Source: Amycolatopsis sacchari
GTDB taxonomy: Bacteria; Actinomycetota; Actinomycetes; Mycobacteriales; Pseudonocardiaceae
Assembly: GCF_900114035.1 (NCBI RefSeq)
Contig: NZ_FORP01000030.1
Span: forward strand, 1-64,000
DNA: 64,000 nucleotides
Direction: 5' to 3'
The notes beneath the pieces were generated by a model. That model worked only from the letters and a program-made list of their open reading frames with translations. It did no database searches and was not told the origin of the DNA. The stretch's first letter is position 1, and each line of letters begins with the position of its first letter. Below are positions 37,026 through 46,010 of the stretch, one piece after another. The position numbers and the translations under genes are program-made.

Positions 37026-37481
37026 ATGAGCCGACCCCCGTTCCCGCCGTTCGACGAGACCACCGCCGCCCAGAAGGTCCAGGCCGCCGAAGACGCCTGG
37101 AACACGCGAGACCCGGGGAAGGTCGCGCTGGCGTATACGGAGGATTCCGTGTGGCGCAACAGGGACCGGTACATCGTCGGCCGAGAGGCGATCGTGCGTT
37201 TTCTGACGGAGAAGTGGGAGCGTGAGCTGGATTACGCGCTGCGCAAGGAACTCTGGGCGTTCGGGGGCAACCGCATCGCGGTCCGCTTCCAGTACGAGAG
37301 CCACGACGCGGCGGGGCAGTGGTACCGCAGCTACGGCAACGAACTGTGGGAGTTCACGGAGGACGGCCTGATGCGCCGCCGCGAGGCGAGCATCAACGAC
37401 GTCCCGATCACGGAAGCGGAGCGGCGCATCTTCGGCTCCCGGCCGGAGGAGGAGCGTGGGGTGGGGTTTCCGGTTTTCTGA
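37026..37481 (+). CDS. DUF1348 / NTF2-like (SnoaL-fold) protein
   Basis: A 151-residue protein of the nuclear-transport-factor-2 cone fold. [29 protein letters not shown] is the typical opening of the family, with [12 protein letters not shown] and [26 protein letters not shown] following. DUF1348 members are small cytosolic proteins, sometimes isomerases or binding proteins, with no fixed function. It stands alone after aceB; LHR copy C lies in the convergent gap that follows. Confidence 0.82.
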   Translation: MSRPPFPPFDETTAAQKVQAAEDAWNTRDPGKVALAYTEDSVWRNRDRYIVGREAIVRFLTEKWERELDYALRKELWAFGGNRIAVRFQYESHDAAGQWYRSYGNELWEFTEDGLMRRREASINDVPITEAERRIFGSRPEEERGVGFPVF

Positions 37482-37495
37482 GTTCGACGGCACTG

Positions 37496-37690
37496 GGGTC
37501 CACCGGGCGCTGGGCGCCCTGCTCCGGGGCCCACCCCCGCCCCGATCCTTGAGTGTTCACGGCCGCTCGGGGCGCGTAAAGGGCGCCTTCGGCGTCGCTG
37601 CGCGATGGGCTTCGCCCACCCTTGACACGCCGGAGCGGCCGTAAGTGCGGCTGGGGATCGGGGCGGGGGTGGGTGTGGGCGTTGGCCCCT
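37496..37690. repeat. Long hairpin repeat LHR, copy C
   Basis: The outer arms are 37530-37547 and 37656-37673, identical to those of copy A. The middle arms are 37561-37571 and 37631-37641. Relative to copy A, an A-T pair has become C-G in the middle arm, and in the inner arm AGAG/CTCT has become AGGG/CCCT, so both sides changed together. It lies between two convergent genes; the right arm ends 57 bases from the stop of the leftward glycosyltransferase gene. Confidence 0.8.
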
Positions 37691-37730
37691 GCTCGCTTCC
37701 CGTTGCAGGGTCACTGTTCGGGGCTCGCCT

Positions 37731-38981
37731 TCACGCGAAGGCGTTCCCCGTCGGGATCTTCGGGCGCGGGAGTTCGCCGTGGTCACCGGCCTTCGCGCGG
37801 CGGTAGACCGCCGCCGTGGCTTCCGCGATCCTCGCCCAGTCGAAATCCTCCGCGAGGCGGGCGCGTGCGGTCCTGGCACGGCGCTTCGCCGCCTTGCGGT
37901 CCCGCAGCACGGAATCCACCGCCGAGCGGATCGCCGCGCTGTCGCCCGGTTCGAAGGCCAGGCCGGTGATCCCGTCGATCACCACCTCGCCCAGGCCACC
38001 GGCCGTCGAGGCGATCAACGGCGCCTCCGCGGCCGCCGCTTCCAGCGCCACGATCCCGAACGGCTCGTACCGGCTCGGCAGCACCACCGCGTCCGCCGCC
38101 GCGAGTGCCGCCCGCAGTTCCCGGTCCGGCAGGTGCCCCGCGAAGTGCACCGCCCGCCGCACGCGCAGTTTCCGCGCCTGTGCGACCAGTTCGTCCAGGT
38201 GGCGCCCCCGCCCGGCCACCACCAACCGCGTCCCCGGGTGGTCGCGGCGGATGGCGGGCAGCGCGGCGAGCAGGTCCTGCACGCCTTTTTCCCACTCCAA
38301 CCGTCCGAAGTAGAGCAACAACGGATCGCCGCCGGGCGCGTACTCGGCGCGGGCCTTCGAGACCTCCGCGGCGGGCACGCGCCAGCCGCGTTCCTCGATC
38401 CCGTTGTGGATCACCGTGATGTCGTCTGCAGGCACGTCGAACAGCCCCGCCACCTCGGCGCGCATCGCCTGCGAGCACGTGATCAGCGCATCGGACCGGT
38501 TCGCCAGCCACCACTCCGCCGAGTGCACCTGCTGGTTGAGCGGGTACGACAACCAGCCCGAATGCCGCCCGGCCTCCGTCGCGTGGATGGTGCCGACCAG
38601 CGGTTTGCCGGACGTCTCCGCGAGCGTGATCGCCGGGTGCGCCACCAGCCAGTCGTGGGCGTGCACGACGTCCGGCTGCCACGTCCGCAGCAACGCCAGG
38701 CCGTGCCGCACCATGGCGTGGCCCATCGCGAGCGTCCACGCGATTAGGTCCTGCTCGAACGTCACGTGCATCGGGTCCTCAGCGACGCGGATGACGCGCA
38801 CGCCGTCGACCACGCGATCGGTGGTCGGGTGCGTCTGCGCGTCGGTCCCCGCCACGTGGCGGCACAGCACCACGACCTCGTGCCCGTCCTTGGCGAGGTG
38901 CCTCGCCAGCGCGTGCACGTGACGCGCGAGCCCGCCGACGACGACCGGCGGGTACTCCCAGGACAACATCAGCACGCGCAT
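37731..38981 (-). CDS. Alpha-1,4-glucosyltransferase (Rv3032-like, GT4)
   Basis: A 416-residue retaining glycosyltransferase. The N-terminal glucan domain starts RVLMLSWEYPPVVVGGLARHV, and the donor site shows LLYFGRLEWEKGVQDLL and LPSRYEPFGIVALEA with the two family Glu residues. It corresponds to Rv3032, which elongates the alpha-glucan chain of methylglucose lipopolysaccharide. The next two genes upstream on the same strand are the Rv3031-type branching enzyme and the Rv3030-type methyltransferase, which supports this over glycogen GlgA. Confidence 0.88.
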   Translation of the reverse strand: MRVLMLSWEYPPVVVGGLARHVHALARHLAKDGHEVVVLCRHVAGTDAQTHPTTDRVVDGVRVIRVAEDPMHVTFEQDLIAWTLAMGHAMVRHGLALLRTWQPDVVHAHDWLVAHPAITLAETSGKPLVGTIHATEAGRHSGWLSYPLNQQVHSAEWWLANRSDALITCSQAMRAEVAGLFDVPADDITVIHNGIEERGWRVPAAEVSKARAEYAPGGDPLLLYFGRLEWEKGVQDLLAALPAIRRDHPGTRLVVAGRGRHLDELVAQARKLRVRRAVHFAGHLPDRELRAALAAADAVVLPSRYEPFGIVALEAAAAEAPLIASTAGGLGEVVIDGITGLAFEPGDSAAIRSAVDSVLRDRKAAKRRARTARARLAEDFDWARIAEATAAVYRRAKAGDHGELPRPKIPTGNAFA

Positions 38982-38990
38982 GAGGCGAGG

Positions 38991-40454
38991 TTACTCGCGA
39001 GTCAACAACCGCGCGTCGAGGTGCCCGAAGACGCGGTCTTCCAGCGGCAACGGGCCCCGGCCCGCCACGAGCGCGTCGAAGCGGTCCGTGTGCACGCGGG
39101 CCCGGCGCCGGGCGTAGTCGGCCGCCGAGTCCTTCGTCACCATGAACGCCCAGTCGCTCGACAGCGCCAGCATCGCTTCGCCGACGGCCAGGTCCAGCAC
39201 CGGGTCCCGCACGGCCCCGGGCCGCAGCGCCAGCATCCGCCGCTGCAGCGCCGCGTTCGCCTCGACCATGTCCGCGACCTGCTCGCCGTCCCACACGCGC
39301 CAGTCCTTGCCCGAGCCCCACGACGACGCCGGCAGGTCCACGGGACCCCGCACGTGCCCGGCTTCGACCGCGCCACGCAACGTCGTCACCCGCACCCCGG
39401 CCTCCGGCAGCGCCCGCAGGACCCCTTCGAGCCACGCGGGGCCCTCGTGCCACCAGTGCCCGAACAACTCCGTGTCGTACGCGGCGACGACCAGCGCCTC
39501 CCGCCCGTCACGCTCCCGCAGCTGCCGCAACCTCGTCACGACGGTGTCCACGAAGTCCTTCACGTGCTGCCGCACCGCGTCCGCCGCCAGCGCCGGGTCG
39601 TAGGGCGCCTTGTGCTCCGGCGCGACGTGGTGGCCGGTCACCCGCGACGGCTTGACCCCGACCTCGTGCGCCCACGTGTGGAAATCGCGGTAGTGCGCGT
39701 GCCCGGGGTAGCCCGACTTCGGCGACCACACCCGGTACGTGACCTCGAGGTCCCGCCCGAAGCACACCACGTCTGACGAGCCGACCGTGCGTGCCCCCGC
39801 GGTGTCCCCGCGCAGCGACGGTCCGTCCACGAGAAAGCGCTTCACGCCCGCGGCGGCGTACCCGTCCTCCATGCCCGGCGCGTAACCGCACTCCGGCGCC
39901 CAGATGCCCTCGGGCCGGTGCCCGATCCGCAGCCGCGTGTCGTCCAGCCCGGACCGCAGTGCGAACGAGCGGATCCGTTCGTGCAGCAGCGGCTGGAACG
40001 GGTGCGTGAGCGGCCCACCGAGCAGCTCGATCGTCGAACTGTCCACAAGGGACCGCAGGATCGGGGAGAACCCGTGCCGCCACCGGGTTTCCAGCTCCTC
40101 GGTGGCGTGCACCGCGGCCCGGTGCTCGGCCGCGCCCAGCTCCCGCAGCAGCGGGTCGTCGCGCCACAGCGTGCTCGCCTGGAGCGCGCGCAGCTGCCAG
40201 TGGCCGAGCCACTCGTGGAAGGTCCGCAGGCTGTACGGGTCGTCGAGCTGCGCGGCGAGGACCGGCGTGACGCCGAGCGTGAGCACGTCGCGCCTGCCCT
40301 CGTCGGCGAACCGGCGCAGCAGGTCCACCACCGGCAGGTACGAATGCGCCCACGCCTGGTACAGCCACTCCTCGCCGACGGGCCAGGACCCGTGGTGCGG
40401 CAGCCACGGCAGGTGGCTGTGCAGGACGAGGCAGAACGTGCCCTCGGTGGTCAC
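38991..40454 (-). CDS. GH57 1,4-alpha-glucan branching enzyme (Rv3031-like)
   Basis: A 487-residue family 57 glycoside hydrolase. The nucleophile is Glu188 in GIWAPECGYAPG and the acid/base Asp327 in AAYDTELFGHWWHEG; the N-terminal VLHSHLPWLPHHG is family motif 1. Members introduce alpha-1,6 branches into alpha-1,4-glucans. It overlaps the upstream methyltransferase by four bases and ends nine bases before the glucosyltransferase start, so the three act together on one polysaccharide. Confidence 0.92.
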   Translation of the reverse strand: MTTEGTFCLVLHSHLPWLPHHGSWPVGEEWLYQAWAHSYLPVVDLLRRFADEGRRDVLTLGVTPVLAAQLDDPYSLRTFHEWLGHWQLRALQASTLWRDDPLLRELGAAEHRAAVHATEELETRWRHGFSPILRSLVDSSTIELLGGPLTHPFQPLLHERIRSFALRSGLDDTRLRIGHRPEGIWAPECGYAPGMEDGYAAAGVKRFLVDGPSLRGDTAGARTVGSSDVVCFGRDLEVTYRVWSPKSGYPGHAHYRDFHTWAHEVGVKPSRVTGHHVAPEHKAPYDPALAADAVRQHVKDFVDTVVTRLRQLRERDGREALVVAAYDTELFGHWWHEGPAWLEGVLRALPEAGVRVTTLRGAVEAGHVRGPVDLPASSWGSGKDWRVWDGEQVADMVEANAALQRRMLALRPGAVRDPVLDLAVGEAMLALSSDWAFMVTKDSAADYARRRARVHTDRFDALVAGRGPLPLEDRVFGHLDARLLTRE

Positions 40455-41227
40455 GGGCGCACCGCCACGGCGATCAGGTCGAGGCTTTCGTCCAGGCGCT
40501 CGGCGGAGATCTCGAACCCAGTGGCCTCGATGGCCGCGATGTCGGCGAGCAGCTCCTCAGGCCACTCGGCCTGCCCCGGCAGCTGCCCCATGACGACGTC
40601 GAGCTGCGCGTCGATGATCGACCCGCCGTACCGCTCGTCCAGCGCACGCACGGCGGGACCGTGGTGCAGCCCCCGCAGCGACTCGACCTCGAACCCGGCG
40701 TCACGCAGCAGCGCGTCCAGTTCGGACGGTGCGAGTTCCCTGGTGTGGTACGGGTTGAGCGGGGTGTCGCTGTCGGGCGTGAACGTCAGGCGGTTCGGCG
40801 TGGTCATTAGCAGCCGCCCGCCCGGCCGCAGCACCCGGCGGCACTCGGCGAGGAATCCCGCCTGGTCCCACAGGTGCTCGATCACCTGGAAGTTCGCGAC
40901 GACGTCCACAGTGGACGCACCGAGCGGCAGGTACGCGAGATTTCCCCGCACTGTCCCCAGCTGTGGATAACGCCGGGCGACGTGCGTGACGGTCGGCTCG
41001 TCGTAGTCGAGCGCCACCACACGGGCGGCCCGCTCGGCGATCAACGCCGCGCCGTACCCCTCACCGCACCCGGCTTCGAGGACGGTCGCGCCCGCGCAGA
41101 GCGGCAGGAGCGCGAGGTAGGCGGCTTCGTGGCGGCGGAACCAGTAGTTCTCGCTCGGGACGCCGGGTACCGTGCGCTCGCCCGTCAGGTGCAACGCAGT
41201 GCTCCTGCCTGCGACTTCGACGTCCAC
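40451..41227 (-). CDS. SAM-dependent methyltransferase (Rv3030/MeT1-like)
   Basis: A 258-residue class I methyltransferase with motif I VLEAGCGEGYGAALIA, acidic loop VALDYDEPTV, and VIEHLWDQAGFLAECRRVLRPGGRLLMTTPN. In M. tuberculosis Rv3030 heads the methylglucose lipopolysaccharide operon and its product methylates a glucosyl-glycerate-type precursor. GTG start at 41227. It is the first of three leftward genes, so the promoter should lie in 41228-41374, shared with the rightward cysteine-rich peptide gene. Confidence 0.87.
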   Translation of the reverse strand: MDVEVAGRSTALHLTGERTVPGVPSENYWFRRHEAAYLALLPLCAGATVLEAGCGEGYGAALIAERAARVVALDYDEPTVTHVARRYPQLGTVRGNLAYLPLGASTVDVVANFQVIEHLWDQAGFLAECRRVLRPGGRLLMTTPNRLTFTPDSDTPLNPYHTRELAPSELDALLRDAGFEVESLRGLHHGPAVRALDERYGGSIIDAQLDVVMGQLPGQAEWPEELLADIAAIEATGFEISAERLDESLDLIAVAVRP

Positions 41228-41374
41228 TCGGCCTCCCGTCCGCTGTGCCCGGTTCCCCCTACGCTAGCGTCCGGCGTTTCCCGATCTTCATCCGATCCGG
41301 CGACGTTCGGGAACCGGTGGGCGGATATGCGCGACCCTCTATGCGTTGGTTCCACCGACGACGGGAGAACGATC

Positions 41375-41473
41375 ATGGCGCACGAAGAAGAGGTCCCGGC
41401 CCCCGGCTGCTGCGGCAACAGCTGCGGCAAGTGCACCGGCCCGGGCTGCGGCTGCTGCTCCAACTGCGGTTAG
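41375..41473 (+). CDS. 32-residue cysteine-rich peptide, metallothionein-like
   Basis: A very short gene with ATG and a GGGAGAA ribosome site six bases upstream. The acidic N-terminus (MAHEEEVPAP) is followed by eight cysteines in 20 residues, at 12, 13, 17, 20, 25, 27, 28 and 31, in CC, CxxxC, CxxC and CxC spacings typical of thiolate metal clusters. No aromatic residues occur. Binding of Cu(I), Zn(II) or an Fe-S type centre is inferred. A modified-peptide precursor is an alternative, but no tailoring enzyme is nearby. Its stop TAG overlaps the convergent neighbour's TAA. Confidence 0.65.
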   Translation: MAHEEEVPAPGCCGNSCGKCTGPGCGCCSNCG

Positions 41474-42288
41474 GGCCACTTCCGCAGGACCACGCACCAC
41501 GAGGAGTCGTCGACGCGGAACTCGGGGACCGGGTTGCCCGCCCTCGCCATGGCGGACCGGATGCGCCAGATGCCGCGGCCGAAGCGGTTGACGTATCCGA
41601 GCGCCTTCATCGCCCTGGCGAGCCCCGGGTTCCGGTAGTCCTGGACGCGGTCGAAGTTGTCCACCCGCACCTGGCCGTACGGGCCGCCCGGGTTGGTCAC
41701 CTCGATCCGGTCCTCGAACCACGCGATGCGCACGGGCGCGTGGGAGCGCTCGTAGTCCCGGTGCATGACGGCGTTCATGCACGTCTCACGCAGGGCCTCG
41801 GGCGGGTAGTCGGGCAGGGCGTCTTCCCGGAAGAGGCCCTCGCCCTCCTTCAGCTTCGTCCGCAGGTTCGCGCCCACCAGGGCGCTGAGCCGCGTCGCGG
41901 TGTGGACCAGGTTGCCGCGGATCTCGTGCTGGTCGACGACGGGCGCGTCGAGGTCCAGGCCCTGGTACCGGATGAACTGCACGTACGCGCCCGGCACGTG
42001 GGCGCCCGGATCAGCGCCCACGGCGAGCACGCCCAGGTTCGTGGGCGCGCCGCCGGGCGTCGTGAGGCGCAGCCGCGCCAGTTCCGCCTCGACCGGCCGC
42101 GGCGTCTCCTCCGGTGACTCGAACGCGGGCAGGTAGGTGGAGCTGAACAGCCGCAGGTCGAGGTCGTCCACCCGCGCCGTCTGCGCCGGCCTGGCGTCGA
42201 ACGGGGCGGCCGCGAACCGCCTGATCTCCGCGACGAGCCGTTGCTCGTCGTCGGCCGCTTCACGTGTGGTCGTCGTCCCCGTCAGCAC
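41470..42288 (-). CDS. Putative regulator with RecG-C-terminal-like ATPase domain (Schlafen/AlbA-type, AlbA missing)
   Basis: A 272-residue protein. The C-terminal half (about 165-270) is the HATPase_c_4 fold: RETCMNAVMHRDYE is the N-box, RIEVTNPGGPYG follows, and YVNRFGRGIWRIRSAM ends it. The middle NLGVLAVGADPGAHVPGAYVQFIRY is the segment that usually follows an AlbA_2 DNA-binding domain, but the AlbA_2 domain itself is not encoded before it. GTG start with GGGAG seven bases upstream. It may therefore be a ligand or ATP-sensing fragment, function unknown. Confidence 0.7.
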   Translation of the reverse strand: MLTGTTTTREAADDEQRLVAEIRRFAAAPFDARPAQTARVDDLDLRLFSSTYLPAFESPEETPRPVEAELARLRLTTPGGAPTNLGVLAVGADPGAHVPGAYVQFIRYQGLDLDAPVVDQHEIRGNLVHTATRLSALVGANLRTKLKEGEGLFREDALPDYPPEALRETCMNAVMHRDYERSHAPVRIAWFEDRIEVTNPGGPYGQVRVDNFDRVQDYRNPGLARAMKALGYVNRFGRGIWRIRSAMARAGNPVPEFRVDDSSWCVVLRKWP

Positions 42289-42373
42289 CCGCGGCTCCCT
42301 CGGCTCGTCCGGACGGGGGTGACCCTATCGGGTGATAACGGCCGAGTGTTACAGCTTCACGGGAAGTTATCGA

Positions 42374-42541
42374 TCAGTGTCCGCGACGGCGGTTCGCCAG
42401 CTGCCTGCGCACCTTCTCCACCGCGTCCTTGGCCTGCTGGCGGCGGCGCGGGTCGTTGGCGAACTGCTTCGCCTGCTGGATCGCGCGACGGCCCTGCGGG
42501 CTGTTGGCGAGCCGGGCGATGCGGTTGAACAGCGAGGCCAC
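42374..42541 (-). CDS. Small basic helical protein (55 residues)
   Basis: A short gene with a strong ribosome site (GGGAGGAA two bases before GTG). The product begins MASLFNRIARLANSPQGRRA and is rich in Arg, Gln, Lys and Ala throughout, predicted to be one or two amphipathic helices with a net positive charge of about +12. No domain is recognised. The charge suggests nucleic-acid or membrane association; similar small basic proteins occur in other actinomycetes. It lies between the AlbA-less regulator and degV, same strand. Confidence 0.75.
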   Translation of the reverse strand: MASLFNRIARLANSPQGRRAIQQAKQFANDPRRRQQAKDAVEKVRRQLANRRRGH

Positions 42542-42607
42542 GGTTCCTCCCGTATGTCGGTTTCCGCTACCGCTCCAACGGCGGCGGCACAGGGGGAGTT
42601 CCCCAGG

Positions 42608-43450
42608 TCAAACCGGAGAAACCGTCACACTCATCGCACCGGGCCCGACATGGGAGCCGACGACCACGCTCGCCTCGACGATCGAGAGGTCGCGCAGGTT
42701 CGGGATGCGCTGCCGCAGCTGGCCCACCATCGCCAGCTCGCGCTCGGTCGGCCGGAAGCACGAAACCGCCACTTCGCTCGGGTGCGAACCCGCGCGTTCG
42801 GCCGCGAGATCCACCAGCCGGTTCAGCGCCCGCTTGGCGCCGGGGACGCGGGCGAGCGGCGCGACCTCGCCGCTCTTGACGGTCAGCAGCGGCTTGATGT
42901 TCAGCGCGGTGCCCACCATCGCCGAGGCGGCGCCGATCCGGCCGCCTCGGCGCAGGTATTCGAGCGTGTCCACGTAGATCAGCTCTGAGGTACTGGTGAA
43001 GCGCCGCTCCGCCGCCTCGATCACGCGGTTCACCTGCGCTCCGGCGGCCGCCGCGCGCGCGGCGGAGAGCACCGCGAAGCCCAGGCTCATCCCGACCGTC
43101 CCGCTGTCGAGCGTGTAGACGGGGATGCGCACCTGCTCGGCGGCCTGGCGGGCGGCGTGCACGGTGGCCGACATCCGGCCCGAGATGTGCACGCTCACGA
43201 TCGCGGCGGCACCCGCGCTCGCCGCGTCCTGGTAGGACCAGAAGAAGGCGCCCGGATCGGGCGGGGCGGTCGCGACGTGGCGGCCGGCCCGCAGCGATTC
43301 CACGAGCTCCCCGCGGTCGAACCGGTTCTCGTCGTCGATGCGGTCCTCGACCTGGAGCTGCAGCGGGATCACCTTGATCCCCCACTGCCGCACGAGCTGC
43401 TCCGAGAGCGAGGCCGTCGAGTCGGTCACTACCGCCACGTGAGGAGACAC
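42608..43450 (-). CDS. DegV-family fatty-acid-binding protein
   Basis: A 280-residue protein with the DegV fold. The opening VAVVTDSTASLSEQL, the central TSQPD-equivalent ATAPPDPGAFFWSYQ, SVHISGRMSATVHAARQAA and the late YVDTLEYLRRGGRIG are family features. DegV/FakB proteins bind a fatty acid for delivery to a kinase; no FakA is in the window. GTG 43450 gives the normal length; the frame extends 46 codons further without family sequence. Confidence 0.9.
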   Translation of the reverse strand: MSPHVAVVTDSTASLSEQLVRQWGIKVIPLQLQVEDRIDDENRFDRGELVESLRAGRHVATAPPDPGAFFWSYQDAASAGAAAIVSVHISGRMSATVHAARQAAEQVRIPVYTLDSGTVGMSLGFAVLSAARAAAAGAQVNRVIEAAERRFTSTSELIYVDTLEYLRRGGRIGAASAMVGTALNIKPLLTVKSGEVAPLARVPGAKRALNRLVDLAAERAGSHPSEVAVSCFRPTERELAMVGQLRQRIPNLRDLSIVEASVVVGSHVGPGAMSVTVSPV

Positions 43451-43664
43451 GGTCAGTGAGGTTAGCCCGAAAGGTCTACGACGTGTAGCCCATCCGCCGA
43501 CAAGGCCACTCGGAGTAGCGCGATAGGGTGGACAGAAGTATTGGGACCATCGTCCTAGTAAATTGCGATTCTCGGTGAATGGCATCACCTCAGCGCGCCA
43601 ACGCCGCCGAACCTCCCTACGCTACCGACGAGTAGGGCTGAATCCGGGAGGTCGAAGGGGACCC

Positions 43665-44450
43665 ATGACGAAGATTGTCGTTCTGGTCAAGCAGGTGCCA
43701 GACACCTATTCGGAGCGGAAGCTCTCCGACGCTGACCACACGCTGGACCGCGAGTCCGCCGACGCGGTGCTCGACGAGATCAACGAGAAGGCCGTCGAAG
43801 AGGCCCTCAAGATCAAGGAGGCCGGGGAGGGCGAGGTCACCGTGATCTCCGTCGGCCCCGACCGCGCCACCGACGCCATCCGCAAGGCGCTGTCGATGGG
43901 TGCCGACAAGGCCATCCACGTCTCCGACGAGGCGCTGCACGGCTCCGACGTGATCGCCACCGCGAAGGTGCTCGCCGCCGCCATCGGCAAGGTCGAGGGC
44001 TACGACCTGATCATCGCCGGCAACGAGGCCTCCGACGGCCGCGCCGGTGCGGTGCCCGCGATCCTCGCCGAGCTGCTGGGCCTGCCGCAGCTGACCTACG
44101 TGCGCCAGCTGACCGTCGACGGCACGACCGTGAAGGCCGACCGCGAGACCGAGGACGGGCTGACCCACCTCGAGGCGAGCCTGCCGGCGCTGGTGAGCGT
44201 CAGCGAGAAGATCAACGAGCCGCGGTACCCGTCCTTCAAGGGCATCATGGCCGCGAAGAAGAAGCCCGTCGACACGCTCACGATCGCCGATCTGGGCATC
44301 GACGCGGGCGAGGTGGGCCTCGGCAACGCGTGGTCGCAGGTCACCGAGGCGGCGCCGAAGCCGCCGCGGCAGGCCGGTCAGCGCGTCGAGGACGAGGGCG
44401 ACGGCGGCACGAAGATCGCCGAGTTCCTGGTCGGCCAGAAGCTCATCTGA
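43665..44450 (+). CDS. etfB: Electron transfer flavoprotein, beta subunit
   Basis: A 261-residue subunit that with EtfA carries electrons from acyl-CoA and other dehydrogenases to the membrane. The N-terminal KIVVLVKQVPDTYSERKL, the VLDEINEKAVEEALKIKE loop and the AMP-contact segment DLIIAGNEASDGRAGAVPAILAE are characteristic. ATG with GAAGGGGAC before it. Corresponds to fixA, Rv3029c, and is 14 bases before etfA. The 214 bases upstream hold the promoter region shared with divergent degV. Confidence 0.97.
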   Translation: MTKIVVLVKQVPDTYSERKLSDADHTLDRESADAVLDEINEKAVEEALKIKEAGEGEVTVISVGPDRATDAIRKALSMGADKAIHVSDEALHGSDVIATAKVLAAAIGKVEGYDLIIAGNEASDGRAGAVPAILAELLGLPQLTYVRQLTVDGTTVKADRETEDGLTHLEASLPALVSVSEKINEPRYPSFKGIMAAKKKPVDTLTIADLGIDAGEVGLGNAWSQVTEAAPKPPRQAGQRVEDEGDGGTKIAEFLVGQKLI

Positions 44451-44464
44451 GAGGAGAACGAACA

Positions 44465-45424
44465 ATGGCTGAGGTTCTGGTTCTCGTCGACCACTTGGGC
44501 GGCGAACTGAAGAAGCTGACCTTCGAGCTGCTGACCGCCGCGCGCGAGCTGGGCGAGCCGTCGGCCGTCGTCGTCGGCGCCCCCGGCACCGCGGGCAAGT
44601 TCAAGGAGCAGCTGGCGCGTTACGGCGCGGCGAAGGTGTACGTCGCCGAGTCCGACGACGCCGACAAGTACCTGGTGACCCCGAAGGTCGACGTGCTGGC
44701 CAAGCTGGCCGAGCAGGTCTCCCCGGCCGCGGTGCTCGCCGCGGCGACCGGTGAGGGCAAGGAGGTGACCGGCCGGCTCGCGGTACGCCTGGGCAGCGCG
44801 CTGCTCTACGACGTGGTCGCCGTCAACTCCGACGGCACCGTCGAGCAGTCCATCTTCGGCGGCGCCTACACCGTGAAGTCGAAGGCGGGCAAGGGTTTCC
44901 CGGTCATCTCGGTCCGCCCCGGCGCGGTCGAGGCCAGCGAGGCCGAGGGTGCGGCGGCCGAGGAGTCCGTCGAGGTCCCCGCGACCGACGCGGCGAAGGC
45001 CGCGAAGATCACCGGCGTGGAGCCGGTGGTCGGTGGCGACCGGCCGGAGCTGACCGAGGCGTCGATCGTCGTCTCGGGTGGTCGCGGTGTCGGTTCCGCC
45101 GAGAAGTTCGAGGTCGTGGAGAAGCTGGCCGACTCGCTCGGCGCGGCCGTCGGCGCGTCGCGCGCCGCGGTCGACTCCGGCTACTACCCGGCGCAGTTCC
45201 AGGTCGGCCAGACCGGTAAGACGGTTTCGCCGCAGCTGTACGTCGCGCTGGGCATCTCCGGTGCGATCCAGCACCGCGCCGGTATGCAGACCTCGAAGAC
45301 GATCGTCGCGGTCAACAAGGACCCGGAGGCGCCGATCTTCGAGATCGCCGACTTCGGTGTCGTGGGCGACCTGTTCAACGTCGCCCCGCAGCTGACCGAA
45401 GAGGTCGCGAAGCGCAAGGGCTGA
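44465..45424 (+). CDS. etfA: Electron transfer flavoprotein, alpha subunit
   Basis: A 319-residue FAD-binding partner of EtfB. The C-terminal FAD site is intact: [49 protein letters not shown] and [26 protein letters not shown] with GAGAGGAGAA upstream. Corresponds to fixB, Rv3028c. A 33-base hairpin begins 17 bases after the stop. Confidence 0.97.
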   Translation: MAEVLVLVDHLGGELKKLTFELLTAARELGEPSAVVVGAPGTAGKFKEQLARYGAAKVYVAESDDADKYLVTPKVDVLAKLAEQVSPAAVLAAATGEGKEVTGRLAVRLGSALLYDVVAVNSDGTVEQSIFGGAYTVKSKAGKGFPVISVRPGAVEASEAEGAAAEESVEVPATDAAKAAKITGVEPVVGGDRPELTEASIVVSGGRGVGSAEKFEVVEKLADSLGAAVGASRAAVDSGYYPAQFQVGQTGKTVSPQLYVALGISGAIQHRAGMQTSKTIVAVNKDPEAPIFEIADFGVVGDLFNVAPQLTEEVAKRKG

Positions 45425-45437
45425 GCCTCGCGCTCGC

Positions 45438-45926
45438 TCAGGGGCCATCGCCGTTCCCACGGCGGTGGCCCCTTTCCTTGCGCACGGTCGTCGTGTCCGG
45501 GTCCACCGGTTCGCCGCGCGAGTCCGTGGGGCGCAGCTCGGGCAGCTGGTGACCGCGGTGGTCCACGAGAACCGAGTGGTCCTCGCCTTCGGTGAACGCG
45601 TGCCGCTCACCCCACTGCCGCAGGGCCACGACGACGGTGAAGAGGTCGCGCCCGGCCGCGGTCAGTGTGTAGACCTGCCGTTTCCCGGATGGCGCCGTCT
45701 CGCGGTGGAGGATGCCGCGCTCGGTCAGGCGGCGCAGCCGGTCGGTGAGGATGTTGCGCGCGATGCCGGTGCGCTGCTGGAAGTCGGTGAAGGCACGCGC
45801 GCCGTCCATGGCGTCGCGGACGATGAGCAGGCTCCACCGGTCGCCGACGAGGTCCACGGTCCGGGCCACCGGGCACGTCGGGTCGGTCCAGGTCACGTCC
45901 TCGGTGCGGATGTCCGGCTGTGCCAC
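45438..45926 (-). CDS. HxlR-family transcriptional regulator
   Basis: A 162-residue winged-helix regulator with the family signature [23 protein letters not shown] at residues about 17-39, then [18 protein letters not shown] (recognition helix) and [13 protein letters not shown] (wing). The start is uncertain: GTG 45926 has GGAGG four bases upstream; an ATG at 45959 lacks one. It is divergent from the MFS exporter, and the AT-rich GTACGGTACGAATAGTTGCAA segment between them is the probable operator. The ligand is often a reactive aldehyde or quinone in this family. Confidence 0.88.
   Translation of the reverse strand: MAQPDIRTEDVTWTDPTCPVARTVDLVGDRWSLLIVRDAMDGARAFTDFQQRTGIARNILTDRLRRLTERGILHRETAPSGKRQVYTLTAAGRDLFTVVVALRQWGERHAFTEGEDHSVLVDHRGHQLPELRPTDSRGEPVDPDTTTVRKERGHRRGNGDGP
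45441..45473. terminator. Bidirectional terminator after etfA, inside the hxlR 3' end
   Basis: GGGGCCATCGCCG and CGGCGGTGGCCCC pair through 13 bases (one T-G wobble) around the loop TTCCCA, followed by CCTTTCC. It terminates etfA but also lies within the last codons of the convergent HxlR-type gene, encoding its C-terminal RRGNGDGP. The RNA is symmetrical enough to fold in either direction. Confidence 0.75.
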
Positions 45927-46010
45927 CACGCCTCCAGAAGAGTTGCTGATTGAAACCATTCTGCCGTACGGTACGAATAGTTGCAATTTGCTACTGATCG
46001 GAGGATGGGC

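Noticed and set aside
41306-41350. ECF-type promoter (GGGAAC ... GTTGG) before the cysteine-rich peptide
   Set aside because: The two elements are 30 bases apart, too far for an ECF sigma factor, so I do not claim a promoter there.
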